Source: Oenanthe sinensis (lineage: Eukaryota; Streptophyta; Magnoliopsida; Apiales; Apiaceae). Taken from it: DNA of 64,000 bases. The translations under genes and the position numbers were made by a program. Every line of letters begins with the position of its first letter. Positions within the stretch are counted from its first letter, which is position 1. Below, piece after piece: positions 36,547 through 48,458 of this stretch. The DNA is taken from the NCBI GenBank assembly GCA_028671895.1, contig CM053810.1:66341501-66405500 (forward strand), written 5' to 3'. The notes beneath the pieces were generated by a model. It was not told where the DNA came from and did no database searches. It saw only the letters and a program-made list of their open reading frames with translations.

Positions 36547-37341
36547 CTTGATAAATTTGATTCGAAACTGGTGGGATGGATCATGGATGAGATGAGTTTA
36601 CGATGGTCCTTTTATTATTGTGCATTTCATATTCGGGAGTCAATGAAAAGGTAACATGAGTACTTTTTTATGACTATGAGAAGTTTCCACTCTATGCACA
36701 TTCTTGACTTTGGCTGCCACCTAGCGAAAGTGATGGTCGTCTCTAGCGAAAGTTTCCACTCTATGCACAGTCATGACTATAGCACTATAGCAGCGAACAA
36801 GTTTGAGTACTAGCGAGCGTACTACACGACAGAACCTGGATACTCGAACCTCTTGGCTGCATGGCTCGATGCCGTTGAATACTATTTTATTGGAGAGATT
36901 CGAGACAACAGCTTAACTGTTAGGTCAGGCTTCATGAAAAATATTTGATTTCATTTTTCATTTCGATGTATTCCGATCAAATTATACATTTTTTGCCATT
37001 TTAATTTTGCTAATTCATCTCTTGCATTGATGTATTTTTCAAAGACCGCAATTTTAATACTTGACGACTATAACGAATCAATCGATAAAATCGATTTTCG
37101 TTAATTGAATTTAATGTACATCATTAATGGTGTTAATATTTGAAGTTTAAAAAATAAAATTTTATTTTTATTTATTTAATATATATTAATAAAAAAAATA
37201 CAAGCAAGCAGAAGACAAAGAATACCAATTTAGTAGTTGAAATTAATCATAATACCCATTCTCATGACATATTATTTAGAAGTGATTAATGTTCGCGAGT
37301 TTACCTCACATAACTTTTCAAAGCTTAAAAAAAAAAAAGTA
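36547..37341. other. 5' flank of the PMEI-like cluster and a short duplication
   Basis: Holds the promoter of the member ending at 36546. The word AGTTTCCACTCTATGCACA occurs twice (about 36680 and 36750), partly from a local duplication. No exon seen. Confidence 0.5.
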
Positions 37342-37815
37342 ATGTCACGACCCCAAAAATCGTCCCAAATTTTTTTTATCAAATGACGTGGCATGATACG
37401 TGTCTTGTTTTAATTTGTAAGCGCATATGTATGCACGCGGGACCTCATATTATTATTAGGAAAATTACTAATTACAAGAACTCAGCATTTGAAACAATTT
37501 TTGGGATCTCTAGCATATTTAAAAAAAATCTCATATAAATGCACGAGAGTGTTATTATAATTATAAAAAAATTATATACAATTACAAAAATACCTACACT
37601 AAAAAATACTTGCAACTTAAGTAATTTCTCGGAGTTAATCTCATGTTGTAATATCCATATTTATTTATTTATTAATAATATTAGTTTTGTGAGATTATTT
37701 TAATAATAATATTTACTTATTTTGGCTTTGATTTGAAAAAAGGATTTAATAAAATTCTAATTTGCTTATAATTAGATTAAAAGAAGATAATAATTCGGAG
37801 ACTATATATATATAT

Positions 37816-38498
37816 AGAGAGAGTCCTACTCAAATAGAAAATAGCTTAAATGAGAAATAGAAAACCTTATCATTATATCTGCCGCACCCACACACAAATT
37901 ATATACACCCTTACACACACAATCCCATCTATTCTCCTCCGTTTTTAATTTGATTTTTCCCGTCAATTGGCAAAAAAATTTTCAAATCTAACTTCACCGC
38001 ATTTTTTTTCATCTCCCAGCGATCAGTTTTCATACCATATGTGCTATATTTCGGCAAATATAATTTATAATTAAAATAAATTCGTCACTTATCAGATTCA
38101 AACTTCAATCACTAAATAATATTACAGAAACCACTAATTTGTATTATAAAAATCACTAATTTGTATTACAGAAATCACTAAATTATATATCCTGGGTTCA
38201 CAAAAAATAATGAAAATCGCCGAAAAAATAAAAGTCACCGGAATATATCACATATGGTATGCAAACTGATTGTTGGGAGATGGAGAAAAATGTGGTGAAG
38301 TTAGATTTGAAAAAAACTTCAATAATTAACGGGAAAAATCAAATTAAAAACAGAGAAATTATGTGGGATTGGGTGTATGAGGGTGTATTTGATTTGTGTG
38401 TGGATGTTCCCTTTTGCCATTAGATTAGATTGAATATGTGATGTAGATCTTATTTCCTATTTTCTATTCTAAGTTATTTTCTATTTGATCACTTGCCT
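37816..38498. mobile_element. Foldback element (~680 bp hairpin)
   Basis: The two halves are inverted copies. Left AAATAGAAAATAGCTTAAAT matches right AAATAGAAAATAACTTAGAA on the minus strand. Inner words also pair: the left ACCCACACACAAAT, CTAACTTCACC, ATCTCCCA, TACCATATGTG have their reverse complements in opposite order on the right. Arms are about 300 bp around a loop of about 80 bp. Both ends abut TA-repeat tracts, consistent with insertion in a TA microsatellite. No coding capacity. Confidence 0.85.
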
Positions 38499-39788
38499 AT
38501 ATATATATATATTCTACCTCTTAAATTACACCTACGTTAGTTTATTTATTAAAACCCTAAAATCAGTTTGTTTGTGAGTAAAATCATTGAGGGCTGTCGT
38601 GGGAAAAAAACAAGGGCGTTGATTTGATTGACTAGTTTGAGATTCCAGCTTCCGAGTGTCCATCAGATCGAGGAGAGTGTTCATCAGATCAAGCAGGTAA
38701 CTAAATATTTATGTTTACGTTATTAGTTAATAATATAGTCAAATTGCTTAAGGTTAAGTCAGGAAACAAATTGTATTCTGATGGTGTGTAGTCATCACAA
38801 TTGTTTAAATTAATATATATTAGCATCACACGGCGTCGAGTTTATATACATGCTAAGCTTATAGTCTAGTCCAGGGTATTAAAGAACATGAATTATGGCT
38901 ATGGTCTGGTGTAATGTGTAGGTATTAACCTGTTAGTTTTAATAATAATAATAATATTATTATTATTTATTTAGGTACGGTACTAATAGTTTGAATAATA
39001 TTTTATAACTTATAATTAGATTGGGAGCTATATGTTTAACGGATTATTTGCGGGTATCGTTAGTATTTGTGATTACTATTTTCGAGGTACGGATTTGGTC
39101 CCATTTCTATTCACTGCTACTCTTTTTAGAATTATTTATATTTAATTCGTTCCGTTAGTAAATTTGATCCTTTCGTTATTACTCGATTTAACTATTTTGA
39201 TTCTTCGAAAATTATTTTAAAATTTGTTTCGAAATATTTAAACATCCGTTTCTGCGATTTTCGAAAATTATATATGTTATATATCTGCAAAGAATATTTG
39301 AAATATCTGTTTCAGGTGATTTTTAAAATTATGGAATTATTTTATTTGGACCCTTAGAATGATATTAGGGTATACCGAGTTAACCAGCTGTCGGGGTACT
39401 ACAGTCATGTCATTGCGGCACCAGTGACATGACATTTCCGTTGCAGTACGATTAGTCACGGCGTATACTTCTGTTAGCTCAGAAGGCGAGTTTTGCGCAT
39501 TTGATATTTGTTTGAGAATATGTGGGTGCACCCATATTTAATTTGATTTGTGATTTGATATTTGACGGTGACGTTGTATATGCCGTACACGTTGTTCGGT
39601 TTGTTGCACGCATTAGGTACCCTATGATGTGTGTATTTGTTATTTGTTTTGATATCGTTATGAAATATCCTAACCCCTCTTTGCTTCAGCTTTGTCTTTA
39701 AAAATTAAAGTTTATTTATTGTTATCAAATTATATATCTTACTTCTTGTTTTATAAACTGTATTCCAATCCGTACTGGGCATTTGGCT

Positions 39789-39829
39789 CATGCCGTATTC
39801 TTCTTCTCTCATGCCGTATTCTTCTTCTG
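39789..39829. repeat. 21-bp tandem duplication
   Basis: CATGCCGTATTCTTCTTCTCT occurs twice in a row with at most one end difference. Confidence 0.85.
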
Positions 39830-40524
39830 ACAGGTACTTAAGGGGATTTAGGGGGATCTCGGGTTATGTGATGGAGAGCTACCCTTACTCTTTTATTAGG
39901 ACATTTAAACTTCTCGCATTATTTGGACATTATTTATTATTAGGGATTTTGGATTTATTCATATTTATTGCTTTGAATTATTTTGGAGGTTTTAATATTA
40001 GTTTGGAGACTTATTGGACCTATTTAATTATTAAATATGATGGATTTTAGTACTTCATATGCAAGTTTGTGATTTGATAATTAACCTCTCTACTTATTTT
40101 GGAAGGGGGTGTTACACATGTATTCTCTGTTTAGAATATGGAACCTCAGTACTTTGGGAGATAAATCTGGAATAGAAAAAAATAGTGTTTTGTGAGTGAA
40201 ATAAGATAAGAAAAAATCTGAGGGAGAATCTTTGTTTTTGTTTTACGGACAAGTGTAATGAAGTAGTCTAATAATGATGATTACGTGCCTAGATTAATAT
40301 CTAAACAACACGAGAGCTGCTACTTTTTTTTATAACTATACAAACAAAGAGTATAAAGTAAAGACAGGAAGGCCGCAGCTTCCTTGATTGAGTTGCCGGC
40401 GGTGACACTTATAAGTTTTATCACTTGACCTGCCGCATCCCTTTTCTTTTCAAAAACCCATACTTTATATTTCTATTGTTTTTCACTTTATTCCTTGAGC
40501 AACAAGAGGGGTTGTGAGTTATAT

Positions 40525-43162
40525 ATGGCTATGAATATAGGGATGATGAATAGTGCTTACTTTGTTGGAAGGAATGAGATTCTCGAATTGAGGAGGTACC
40601 CCTTTTTTCAATTTTAATCTTGCTACTATGTGTTTGGTTGTTACCATGCTCTGTTTGTTTGCTTTTATTTTTACTATTTGATGCAAGGGGGTAGTTATTA
40701 GTTAATCTACAATCTACGAATTGAGAATGTCGCAATCACAGAACTGCTTTCATGTAAGTATACACACGGTTCCATGTCTGGATTCAAATGACATGTGTTT
40801 TTCAATGTGTTCGGGGGAGAGGAGGGCAGAATTGAACTCTAAACTTCTCGATTCTAGATATGTCATTAGCTTTATACTGACATGAATGTGAACTTATCCG
40901 CAACTGACAACACTTTAGAGTTTAGACCTTTAGTAAAACTAATTTCTCGATGACAAGATTTCCAGATGCAATTGTCGAGTTGTAACTGACAACTGTTATC
41001 CCTAATTTCATATATAATTGTAGAATTCATGAGTTATTTTCGCCATTTGGTTATCAATGATGCTGAAATGATTAAGAGAGGAAACTTACTTGTAATTACT
41101 ATTATTTGCCCATCAGTAACCATAAGTAGTGATAACATTACCTAGTCGACCATAATCACCATTTCCCATGTATTGGATGAGCCGATGACAATGGACTTTT
41201 TCTTGAAAGTCCTGGGCAAAGCCTGTAACACTCAATCCCCGTGTACATCCAGACCATCTTTCACAAGTACAAATCTTTCCTTATCCTGTATGTGGTATTA
41301 TATTATTGCTGCTATTTTGGCTTCATAACTCAGAAACCATATCTCATCCTTTCCTGTACATGTACCTGAAGATAATCTAGTTGAAATGAATGAGTTTAGG
41401 ATCCTATTTTGGAGGAAAATCAGGAAATAGTTTCATAATACTTCGTGACCAGCCCTGATCATTATATCAATTTAACCTTTCACGCTTGCATAAAATCATT
41501 TACATAACTGATGTTGGGATCTTAATGCATAAAATATTCTCCTCACCCCACACAAATACAAGTGAAATGTCAAATTTCTTATGCTAACTATAACTATTGT
41601 ACTAGGCTGCCTCCGGTGCTGCTCAATGCCAGATGATGGACATGACCCATCCTGGAGTTGTTCCAATGCACAAGGTCATCTCTGTTCTTCTCTGCGTTTT
41701 TTCCTTGAGTATACTATATTTTAATGTTACTTAGCTTTCTAATATGGTGTTGGCATTGCCTATGCTTCTTGTTTTTTAGGTGAACTTGAACGCAAAGACA
41801 GAATATGATATGATCCAGAACTACAAGCTGCTTCAAGATGTCTTCAGAAAACTCAAAATTGACAAGGTAAATTTATAATGCCCCAGGTCCCCTACAAAAA
41901 TATATTAGGAAAAGGGAGCACTGAACTTACAAGTTCTTTGTAGTTTGTTGTTAGTTGTAAAACATTCTCTGCATACAAATTGATTATCTAGTTCATGTTA
42001 CAGCATGTTGAAGTTAACAGATTAGTCAAAGGTCGACCACTGGATAACTTGGAGTTTCTACAGTGGCTGAAACGTTACGGCGACTCTGTAACTGGTGGCA
42101 TGATGAATGAGTACATCCTTTGAAAAATAGGATACTAATTAATCCCAAAAAATATATTTCCGACCAAGGTCTAATATTGATATTTGAATGCCATTCAGGA
42201 ATTATAATCCTGTTGAGCGCAGAAGCAAGTTAGGGAAGGAAAAGAGTTTGAAAAGTTTTAACAAGAACTACAAGTCACTACAAGCAAAACAACTCACATA
42301 ACTCTGATTCGTGGGATGGAGTGGGTGTTGATAAAATATCCGGTTAGCTTAAATCATGTTCTTCTGAAGTGACTGCAATTTGTAATTTATTCGGTTTTTA
42401 AGTTTCACTTTTGATATTTACTGCTAGGAACTAAGCAAGGAAAAGCAATTGCACCAGTGATTGGGACAAATTTGGTGGAGGAGAGAGAGTATTTGACGAA
42501 GGAGGTAATTTTGTTATATACTCCTGAGTCATTCTTCAGGGTTCTAGGACGGGTAGATCCTAAAACGTTAAGAATCTGATGCAATCTTGAATTTATCAAT
42601 TATGTCTTGCCTGCTTTTCTGTTCTGTGGTAATTTTTTCAATTAATAATCCAGATTACAGAACTGAAGCTTTTTGTGGATCTTTTGGAGAAGGAGAGAGA
42701 TTTCTATTTCACTAAATTACGTGATATTGAAATATTTTGTCAGACTCCTGAAGTAGAGAATCTTCCGGTAAATTTTTAAGTAATGCTAGTTTTCCATGAA
42801 AGATTATTACATTATATTCCTGTTTATAATATAAAAAATTATGATAGTTGTGTATTTACTGGATTGAATTGTGAACCATAAAGTCTCATTTGTCTTTTTA
42901 TGTTCACTAAAACATTGATTACTGAGTTGAGAATGAAACTCTGCAATCACAAACCTGATAGCATCTCTTCCTTGTCACTAGATGCTTTGGTTAAACATGA
43001 TTTAGTAGATGAATATAATGCCTTTCCTATTTCTGGAGTTGCTCTCAGTCAGTCTTCTTGCTTAAATTGCAGATGTCAGAGGCAATCAAGAAGATATTGT
43101 ATGCCTCTGATGCAAAGGAGTCTGAACTTGCAGAAGCTCAAGAAGACGTAGGGCAAATATAG
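40525..43162 (+). pseudogene. EB1C: EB1C-like microtubule plus-end protein, decayed
   Basis: Exons line up with the plant EB1C plan: exon 1 MAMNIGMMNSAYFVGRNEIL (40525), then AASGAAQCQMMDMTHPG (about 41607-41675), VNLNAKTEYDMIQNYKLLQDV, VNRLVKGRPLDNLEFLQWLK, NYNPVERRSKLG, the EB1 coiled coil TELKLFVDLLEKERDFYF (about 42658-42768) and SEAIKKILYASDAKESE ending TAG at 43160-43162. Exon 1 lacks about 37 nt: NEIL is followed directly by the codons for IEE, removing the SWIND-containing part of the calponin-homology domain and shifting frame, so splicing to exon 2 meets a stop. A second frame break lies near 42292, where an otherwise EB1-like linker is interrupted by TAA. EB1 proteins track microtubule plus ends. 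A shortened protein starting downstream is possible but would lack an intact CH domain. Confidence 0.85.
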
Positions 43163-44106
43163 ATGTTGAAGGTGGTATTATTTAGGAAAATATCGAAGAC
43201 TACCAACCAGACTAGACATAGTTCTTGAATGCAATATCCTATTAGAGCATTCTGACTGACCTGACATTGTAAAACTGTATCTTGCTGAATTTTCCGAAGT
43301 AAAAGAATTTAATATTGTTCAAAGAAGAACTGTACTTGGCAGGCATTATATGTACTACCAGATTTGTAACAATTTGTATGTTCTTGATGCTTTGTTTAGG
43401 CAATGATTAAACTTTGCGATTTATTCTGTGTGAAACTAATATATTTAAAATTAAAAAAAACTTAGAGAAGCGGAAATTTCTAATTTAGCAAAAAGAAAAG
43501 TAGATTATGGATCATGGCACGTATTTGTTGTAGTCTCATTTTATTTCACATGTACTTTGCATCATTTGGCGGACTTGCTAGTAGTATCTGAAATACTATA
43601 CAAAATAAAATGAGACAAATAACTTAAAATAGTATACTAAACTTCCAAGTTGGGTTAGAGCTCATTTGGACACCAAAATAACGTAAAACTATAAAATTGA
43701 AGTTGAATTTGACATGGTCCAAGTAATTAAAGTTATAAATCCCAACTGTTTGGTATCTGTGTAATTAAGTTATAACCCCAACTGTTTGGTATCTGATTGA
43801 TCTGAGCTTTAAGTTTCCTCAACCGAGCAGGGTTAGACGTTCTTTGTGGACTTGCTCTCATACAAATAATTTAGTACAACCTAAAAAACCACTTCTTCAT
43901 ACCAGCAAAACAGTATTTTATGAATAGAGAATAGTAATTTGACAAGATTAAGAGAGAACTCTACTGAGAGCAACATGACATTTTTTAATTCCAATCACCT
44001 TCCCCTTTTAACCAAATAAACTGCAACTTTAGATACCACTTTACACATACTACTACCCAAGTAGCAAAAGCTAGATAATTTTCAGCTAAATTGAGGTGGG
44101 CATAAT
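43163..44106. other. Convergent intergenic region
   Basis: 3' UTRs of the EB1C-like pseudogene and the NRP gene meet here. The only structure noted is a near-perfect ~36-bp tandem duplication at 43723-43795. Confidence 0.5.
43723..43795. repeat. ~36-bp tandem duplication
   Basis: Two copies of a unit that starts GTAATTAA and ends CCCAACTGTTTGGTATCTG, differing by a few bases. Confidence 0.85.
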
Positions 44107-47100
44107 TTAATTGTCTTCGTCTTCTTCACCATCTTCATCATCGCCATCTTCTTCATCATCATCTTCAGAGCCATCGCTGCCATTTTCCTGATGGAGAGTA
44201 TATTTATTCAGTCACTATATATGAGTATATGACTAGTAGGGTAAAGCACAAAAGTATGTATCTTTCTACACAGTCACAAGCCCATAATCAACATGATAGC
44301 AAATAAGCAAATGTGAGACCTATTTGTAGAGGAAAAATCTGAAGCAACTTACTGCATTAAAACTAAACAGAGTCGGCGCTAGCAATATAAAATTTAAAAC
44401 AATAATAATGACAAGAATACTAACTACAGAAAATAAAAATAAAATAATGCTCGTAACATAGACAGTTAGATTTGTAACCCGTCACATAAGTATACACATA
44501 TTGACATATATGTTCTAAAATCTTTACTTGGTGGTACCATTGAATTATTTTTATGGGTACTAAAGTGTAATAACAAGTAATGTTTCAGCTCACATACCAC
44601 GTTATATAACCAATTCGGCTCCCACCGACTCCAAGAACTTAGGCCTAGTTATCCAGTGTGTACGACCATAGCATCTAACTCTTATAAAGCAAAAAATATT
44701 CACTGTTTGCTTCAGAAGTTTTTATAGATTTTCATTTAGCTATTTAGAATGCATAAAATATGACTTCAAATATACAGTTCAAATGTATCTCTCCCAACAG
44801 TGTACAAATTGCTAGTTGCTAGCTCTAAATTTCCAACACTTCTCTATTATTTTAAACTTGTAATTTTTCTATGATTTCCATATATTTATCTATATTTCAT
44901 GGTGAGATCCCCCACCTCCAAACTGTGAAATACAGAGGATCCATCTAAACCTGCCATATACTCACCAGATAAGATAAAATTTGAAGGACAAATAGGGAAT
45001 TTCATTAAAACGGAGAAAGCATCCCCAAAGACATTTATAGGATTCAATATAGTAATATTATTATAACAGCATCTGTAATTGAATATTACCTCTTCATCAC
45101 CTTCAAACTCTAGTTGATCCGCCTCCTGTTAAAAGTAGTAGCATTTGGTGAAATCATATACCTTGTAATAATCTAATTAGAAAAAGAGGGAAGCAACGCA
45201 GTCAAGGCATTTACTTGGTTAAAGTAAGTCAAAGGATTGGGCCACAAATCTTCCCTAATTATCTCTGCAATCTGCAGAAAAAAAAAAGAATTCATCTCTA
45301 TTAATGACTAGTAACCTAAAATTTTGCACTTGAAAAAAATAACCAACTTCATTATGTATGTATATCTCAGTGTGTATACACAATATATGTATGTGTGCAA
45401 GCTTTTACCTCATCAGGAACCTCATTCATATCATCTCTGTGCTCAGTTTCACTAAACCAGATAAAGAAGCTGCATTTACAATATCACCAAGAATTACAAA
45501 CTTAACTAGAGCCCATAAATTTTGTTTGGTCATTCTATATTCTGAAATGCGGAAAAAAAAAAGATTTGCTAAATTTGTACATAATAATTATAAGGATGCA
45601 CAATTTTTTATCAGACCATCAGATGCATATGATCTGTAAAAGATAAGTATATGAATGGATTCTTAAAGGCCAAACCTAGAAGGTGCAACTTGTGGCGGAG
45701 CCACAAATATTTTCCTAGCGCAGTAGAAGATAAATTAATAGAAAGTTTAAAATAAGAAGCAATATAAAAGAAAATAAAAGCAATAACATTATGGTCAAAT
45801 ATCCTATTAAATTTAATTTTAGAAAAGACCAATAAAACCTGTTAAAATATGAATAAGCATATAATTCAAGAATAAGCAATTGTTATAACAAAGTAAAGAG
45901 GAACTATTGTTGTGAAAGGAATACAACAAAACGCGAACAAATGTGCTTTTGTGCCAAAATTACATATATACATACACTTAATGAAACAAATGAGTTGCTG
46001 ATTTGAACAGTTACTAATATGATAGTATGTTGCCAGTCTTAACTCTTAAACATAACAGCAATAGGTCACTAGCGAATCACGAGAAATACCACTTTTAACA
46101 ACAATGAAAGGAAGTTAAGGAACTTAGGTAACATGACCAGATCTTTTTCTTAAAATTTACAAAATAGAACCATATAAGCAGTAGCAAAAAGAACAATATT
46201 ATTAACCTTTCATCAACATGAGGTCGTTTATTCCCATTCTTATCGTGAGCAACTCCATTTGGAAGACCCTACAGAATTCAAAAACATTAAATCTGCTGAT
46301 GATAATGATAAAATGTTTGATTAAATATCTAAGCAAGTAAAGGAAGACCCACCTTTCCCTCTTTCCACTCAATTGGTGTAGCAGTTATTTTTGTTGATCC
46401 TTCGTCGAGGAAGGTCATAGTTTTTGTAAGCTTTGAGTTCTCAAAGTAGGGATTTGGATTGAATATCTTAAAAAGTGAGGAGAAAAAACAGACAAATTAG
46501 TAATGTAATCATAAGAAAACAGTTTAGAGTAGATATAACGATATTGGACACTCACGAATGAAATAGAGTAACCCGATTTCACATCTTTAGAATCTTCCAC
46601 TTCAATCGAGCTCAAATATTTGAAGATCTAACATAACGGAACAAACAGTAAGGTCATCTCACTTGGCAATATATAATTAAACCAGCAGATGAAGGGAGTA
46701 AGATAAATAGGCAACTCATTTCAATACAGATTTTTGAAAAAACTAATCTAGAAAAAAAGGGCTAACCTTTTCGTCTTCTTCATTCAGAAGTTCACAGAGA
46801 GTAGGATGACTTTGAAACTGCATGAAATTAAACAGATAAATTAGACAGAAGAGATGTAGACAATAACAAAGAATTTCAACAGAGCTATAGTAATTTATTA
46901 TGTAACATGTGCATATAAGGAAACAGAATAAGAGTAGGTAGGTAGGTATACTAACAGCGGTAAACCAAAAGTCAGGAATGCCTTTAATGACTTCATGCCG
47001 CTTATCATAGACAGGTTTACGAACTTCGTTATACCTCTGTTCAACTTCTAAGACTTTATCACTTTGTTCGTCATTGATCTGGAGGGAAAACAGCAAAAAC

Positions 47101-48458
47101 AGTATCAACATTAAATTTTATATTTCAGGTGCAGCATATGTAAAGTAGAGTCAAGTAATTGACATCTGAGCTTTGCGCACTAAATTAATAGCAAGGAAAA
47201 CATTCTTTAAGTGTTACGGTGTTGAGACACGTCTATTTTAAGAGTTGTATCAATTATAAGGTGGAGCAGGGAAAGTATTCTCATCAATAAATAAATTGCA
47301 CAACATTATATTGCGCATATAACAGTAGTTTGATCCTCCAAACAAATTTGATCCTCATAGCTAGAAATGTCTACTATATAGGTTTCAAATTTGTCACAAT
47401 TTTTCACATCAATTTGAGAACAGAAACATGACAAAACATTATAAATATATAATAAAGAGAGAACTATCGTGCAGAACTTCACTATGGCAGACTGGAAGTA
47501 TATAAAAAAATGTAGGATGGCAAATCATGTATCATTAATAACTTGTTGTGCAACACAAATTTCACCTGTCATGAGCATATATTATCGAAAAACCATATTC
47601 ACATGACATACACACATCGCAATGTTGTTAAATTACATACATGTTAAACATCTGACTTTCATAGATGCATCACAATTCAAAAGATATGAAAAAAAAATCA
47701 ATGAGAAAAACGAAACTTATTTAAAGCTTAATTACAATTATGTTACATATCGCAATTTTGGAAACAAAACAAAAGGAAAAATTGAGTATATACACTTTAT
47801 ACCTTTTCGATGGCAGGGAACTAGGGAAGTATTCACATTAATGAATAAATGACACAACATTATATTTCCCACATAACAGCAATTTAGTAATGTCTAGCCA
47901 CTTGGATAATTCAATATCACTTATCTACGAAAAAGAAAGTATTAACTCAGCCCTCCAAACAAATTCAATCCTCCCACCTAGAAATTCAATTACAAACTTG
48001 CGGGCAGGAAAGTATCACATTAATAACTAAATCACACAACATTTTATTTCCCACATAACAGCAATAACTAACACTTTGAATAATTCAATACCCCTTATCT
48101 ACGAAAACAAAGTATGGACTCCGGCCAGCCTCCAAACAAATTCAATCATCATATCCACAAACATCAACTAACAGCTCTCAAACCCTTGAATACAATTCCA
48201 CAAATCAAATTTGAACATAATTTCGACACAGCAGATTCATAACACAATCAGAACATAACATCTCAAATTCGACAACAATACGTAAACCCGATAACAAAAA
48301 CAAAAAAGAGAGAAAAAGAGTGGATAATATATATATACCTTTTCGAGCTCATCTTGGATCTCTTGCAACTTTTCAATAGAAAGAACAAGCTCAGCATCAA
48401 TTGGCTCAGGAATTTCATCCTCACCCACCTTCACTTTCTTGCCCTTATCTGCCACCAT
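44107..48458 (-). CDS. NRP1: NAP1-related histone chaperone (NRP1/SET type)
   Basis: Ten exons give 777 nt in frame (258 aa): 48458-48339, 47078-46956, 46817-46767, 46627-46556, 46466-46353, 46268-46207, 45469-45409, 45271-45215, 45125-45090, 44187-44107. The protein begins MVADKGKKVKVGEDEIPEPI, has a dimerisation helix (VLSIEKLQEIQDELEKINDEQ), the NAP earmuff domain (FWFTAFQSHP, YLSSIEVED, GYSISFIFNPNPYFEN, KTMTFLDEGSTKITAT, RPHVDESFFIWFSE, EIIREDLWPNPLTYFNQ) and an acidic tail of D/E repeats (residues ~233-258). These proteins bind H2A-H2B and act in chromatin assembly, transcription and DNA repair in the nucleus; Arabidopsis NRP1/NRP2 also affect root growth. Length matches the family. Intron 1 is about 1.26 kb and holds a diverged repeat array. 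Confidence 0.94.
47269..48150. repeat. Diverged repeats in intron 1 of the NRP gene
   Basis: Three blocks share the same ordered words: 47269-47375, 47824-47973 and 48006-48150. Copies 2 and 3 are adjacent and closest (ATTTCCCACATAACAGCAAT, CTTATCTACGAAAA, CCTCCAAACAAATTCAATC). Copy 1 lacks the central part. The period of copies 2 and 3 is about 182 bp. Confidence 0.8.

Larger units (their letters stand above)
37342..40113 (+). mobile_element. Probable solo LTR of a Ty3/gypsy element
   Basis: The block starts TGTCACGACCCC (37342) and ends GGGGGTGTTACA (40102-40113), the paired terminal sequences seen in long LTRs of plant Ty3/gypsy chromoviruses (Tekay/Del type). Between them are intermediate-GC, non-coding sequences with a 21-bp tandem duplication (39789-39829). 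No gag/pol frame, primer binding site or second LTR is present, so it would be a solo LTR of about 2.1 kb before insertion of the foldback element at 37816-38498. Flanking target duplications (agtaa versus catgt) do not match, so the boundaries or the solo-LTR reading may be wrong. Confidence 0.5.

Noticed and set aside
36820..36900. Possible tRNA gene
   Set aside because: The GC-richer patch contains no A/B box pair and no cloverleaf that I could fold by eye.
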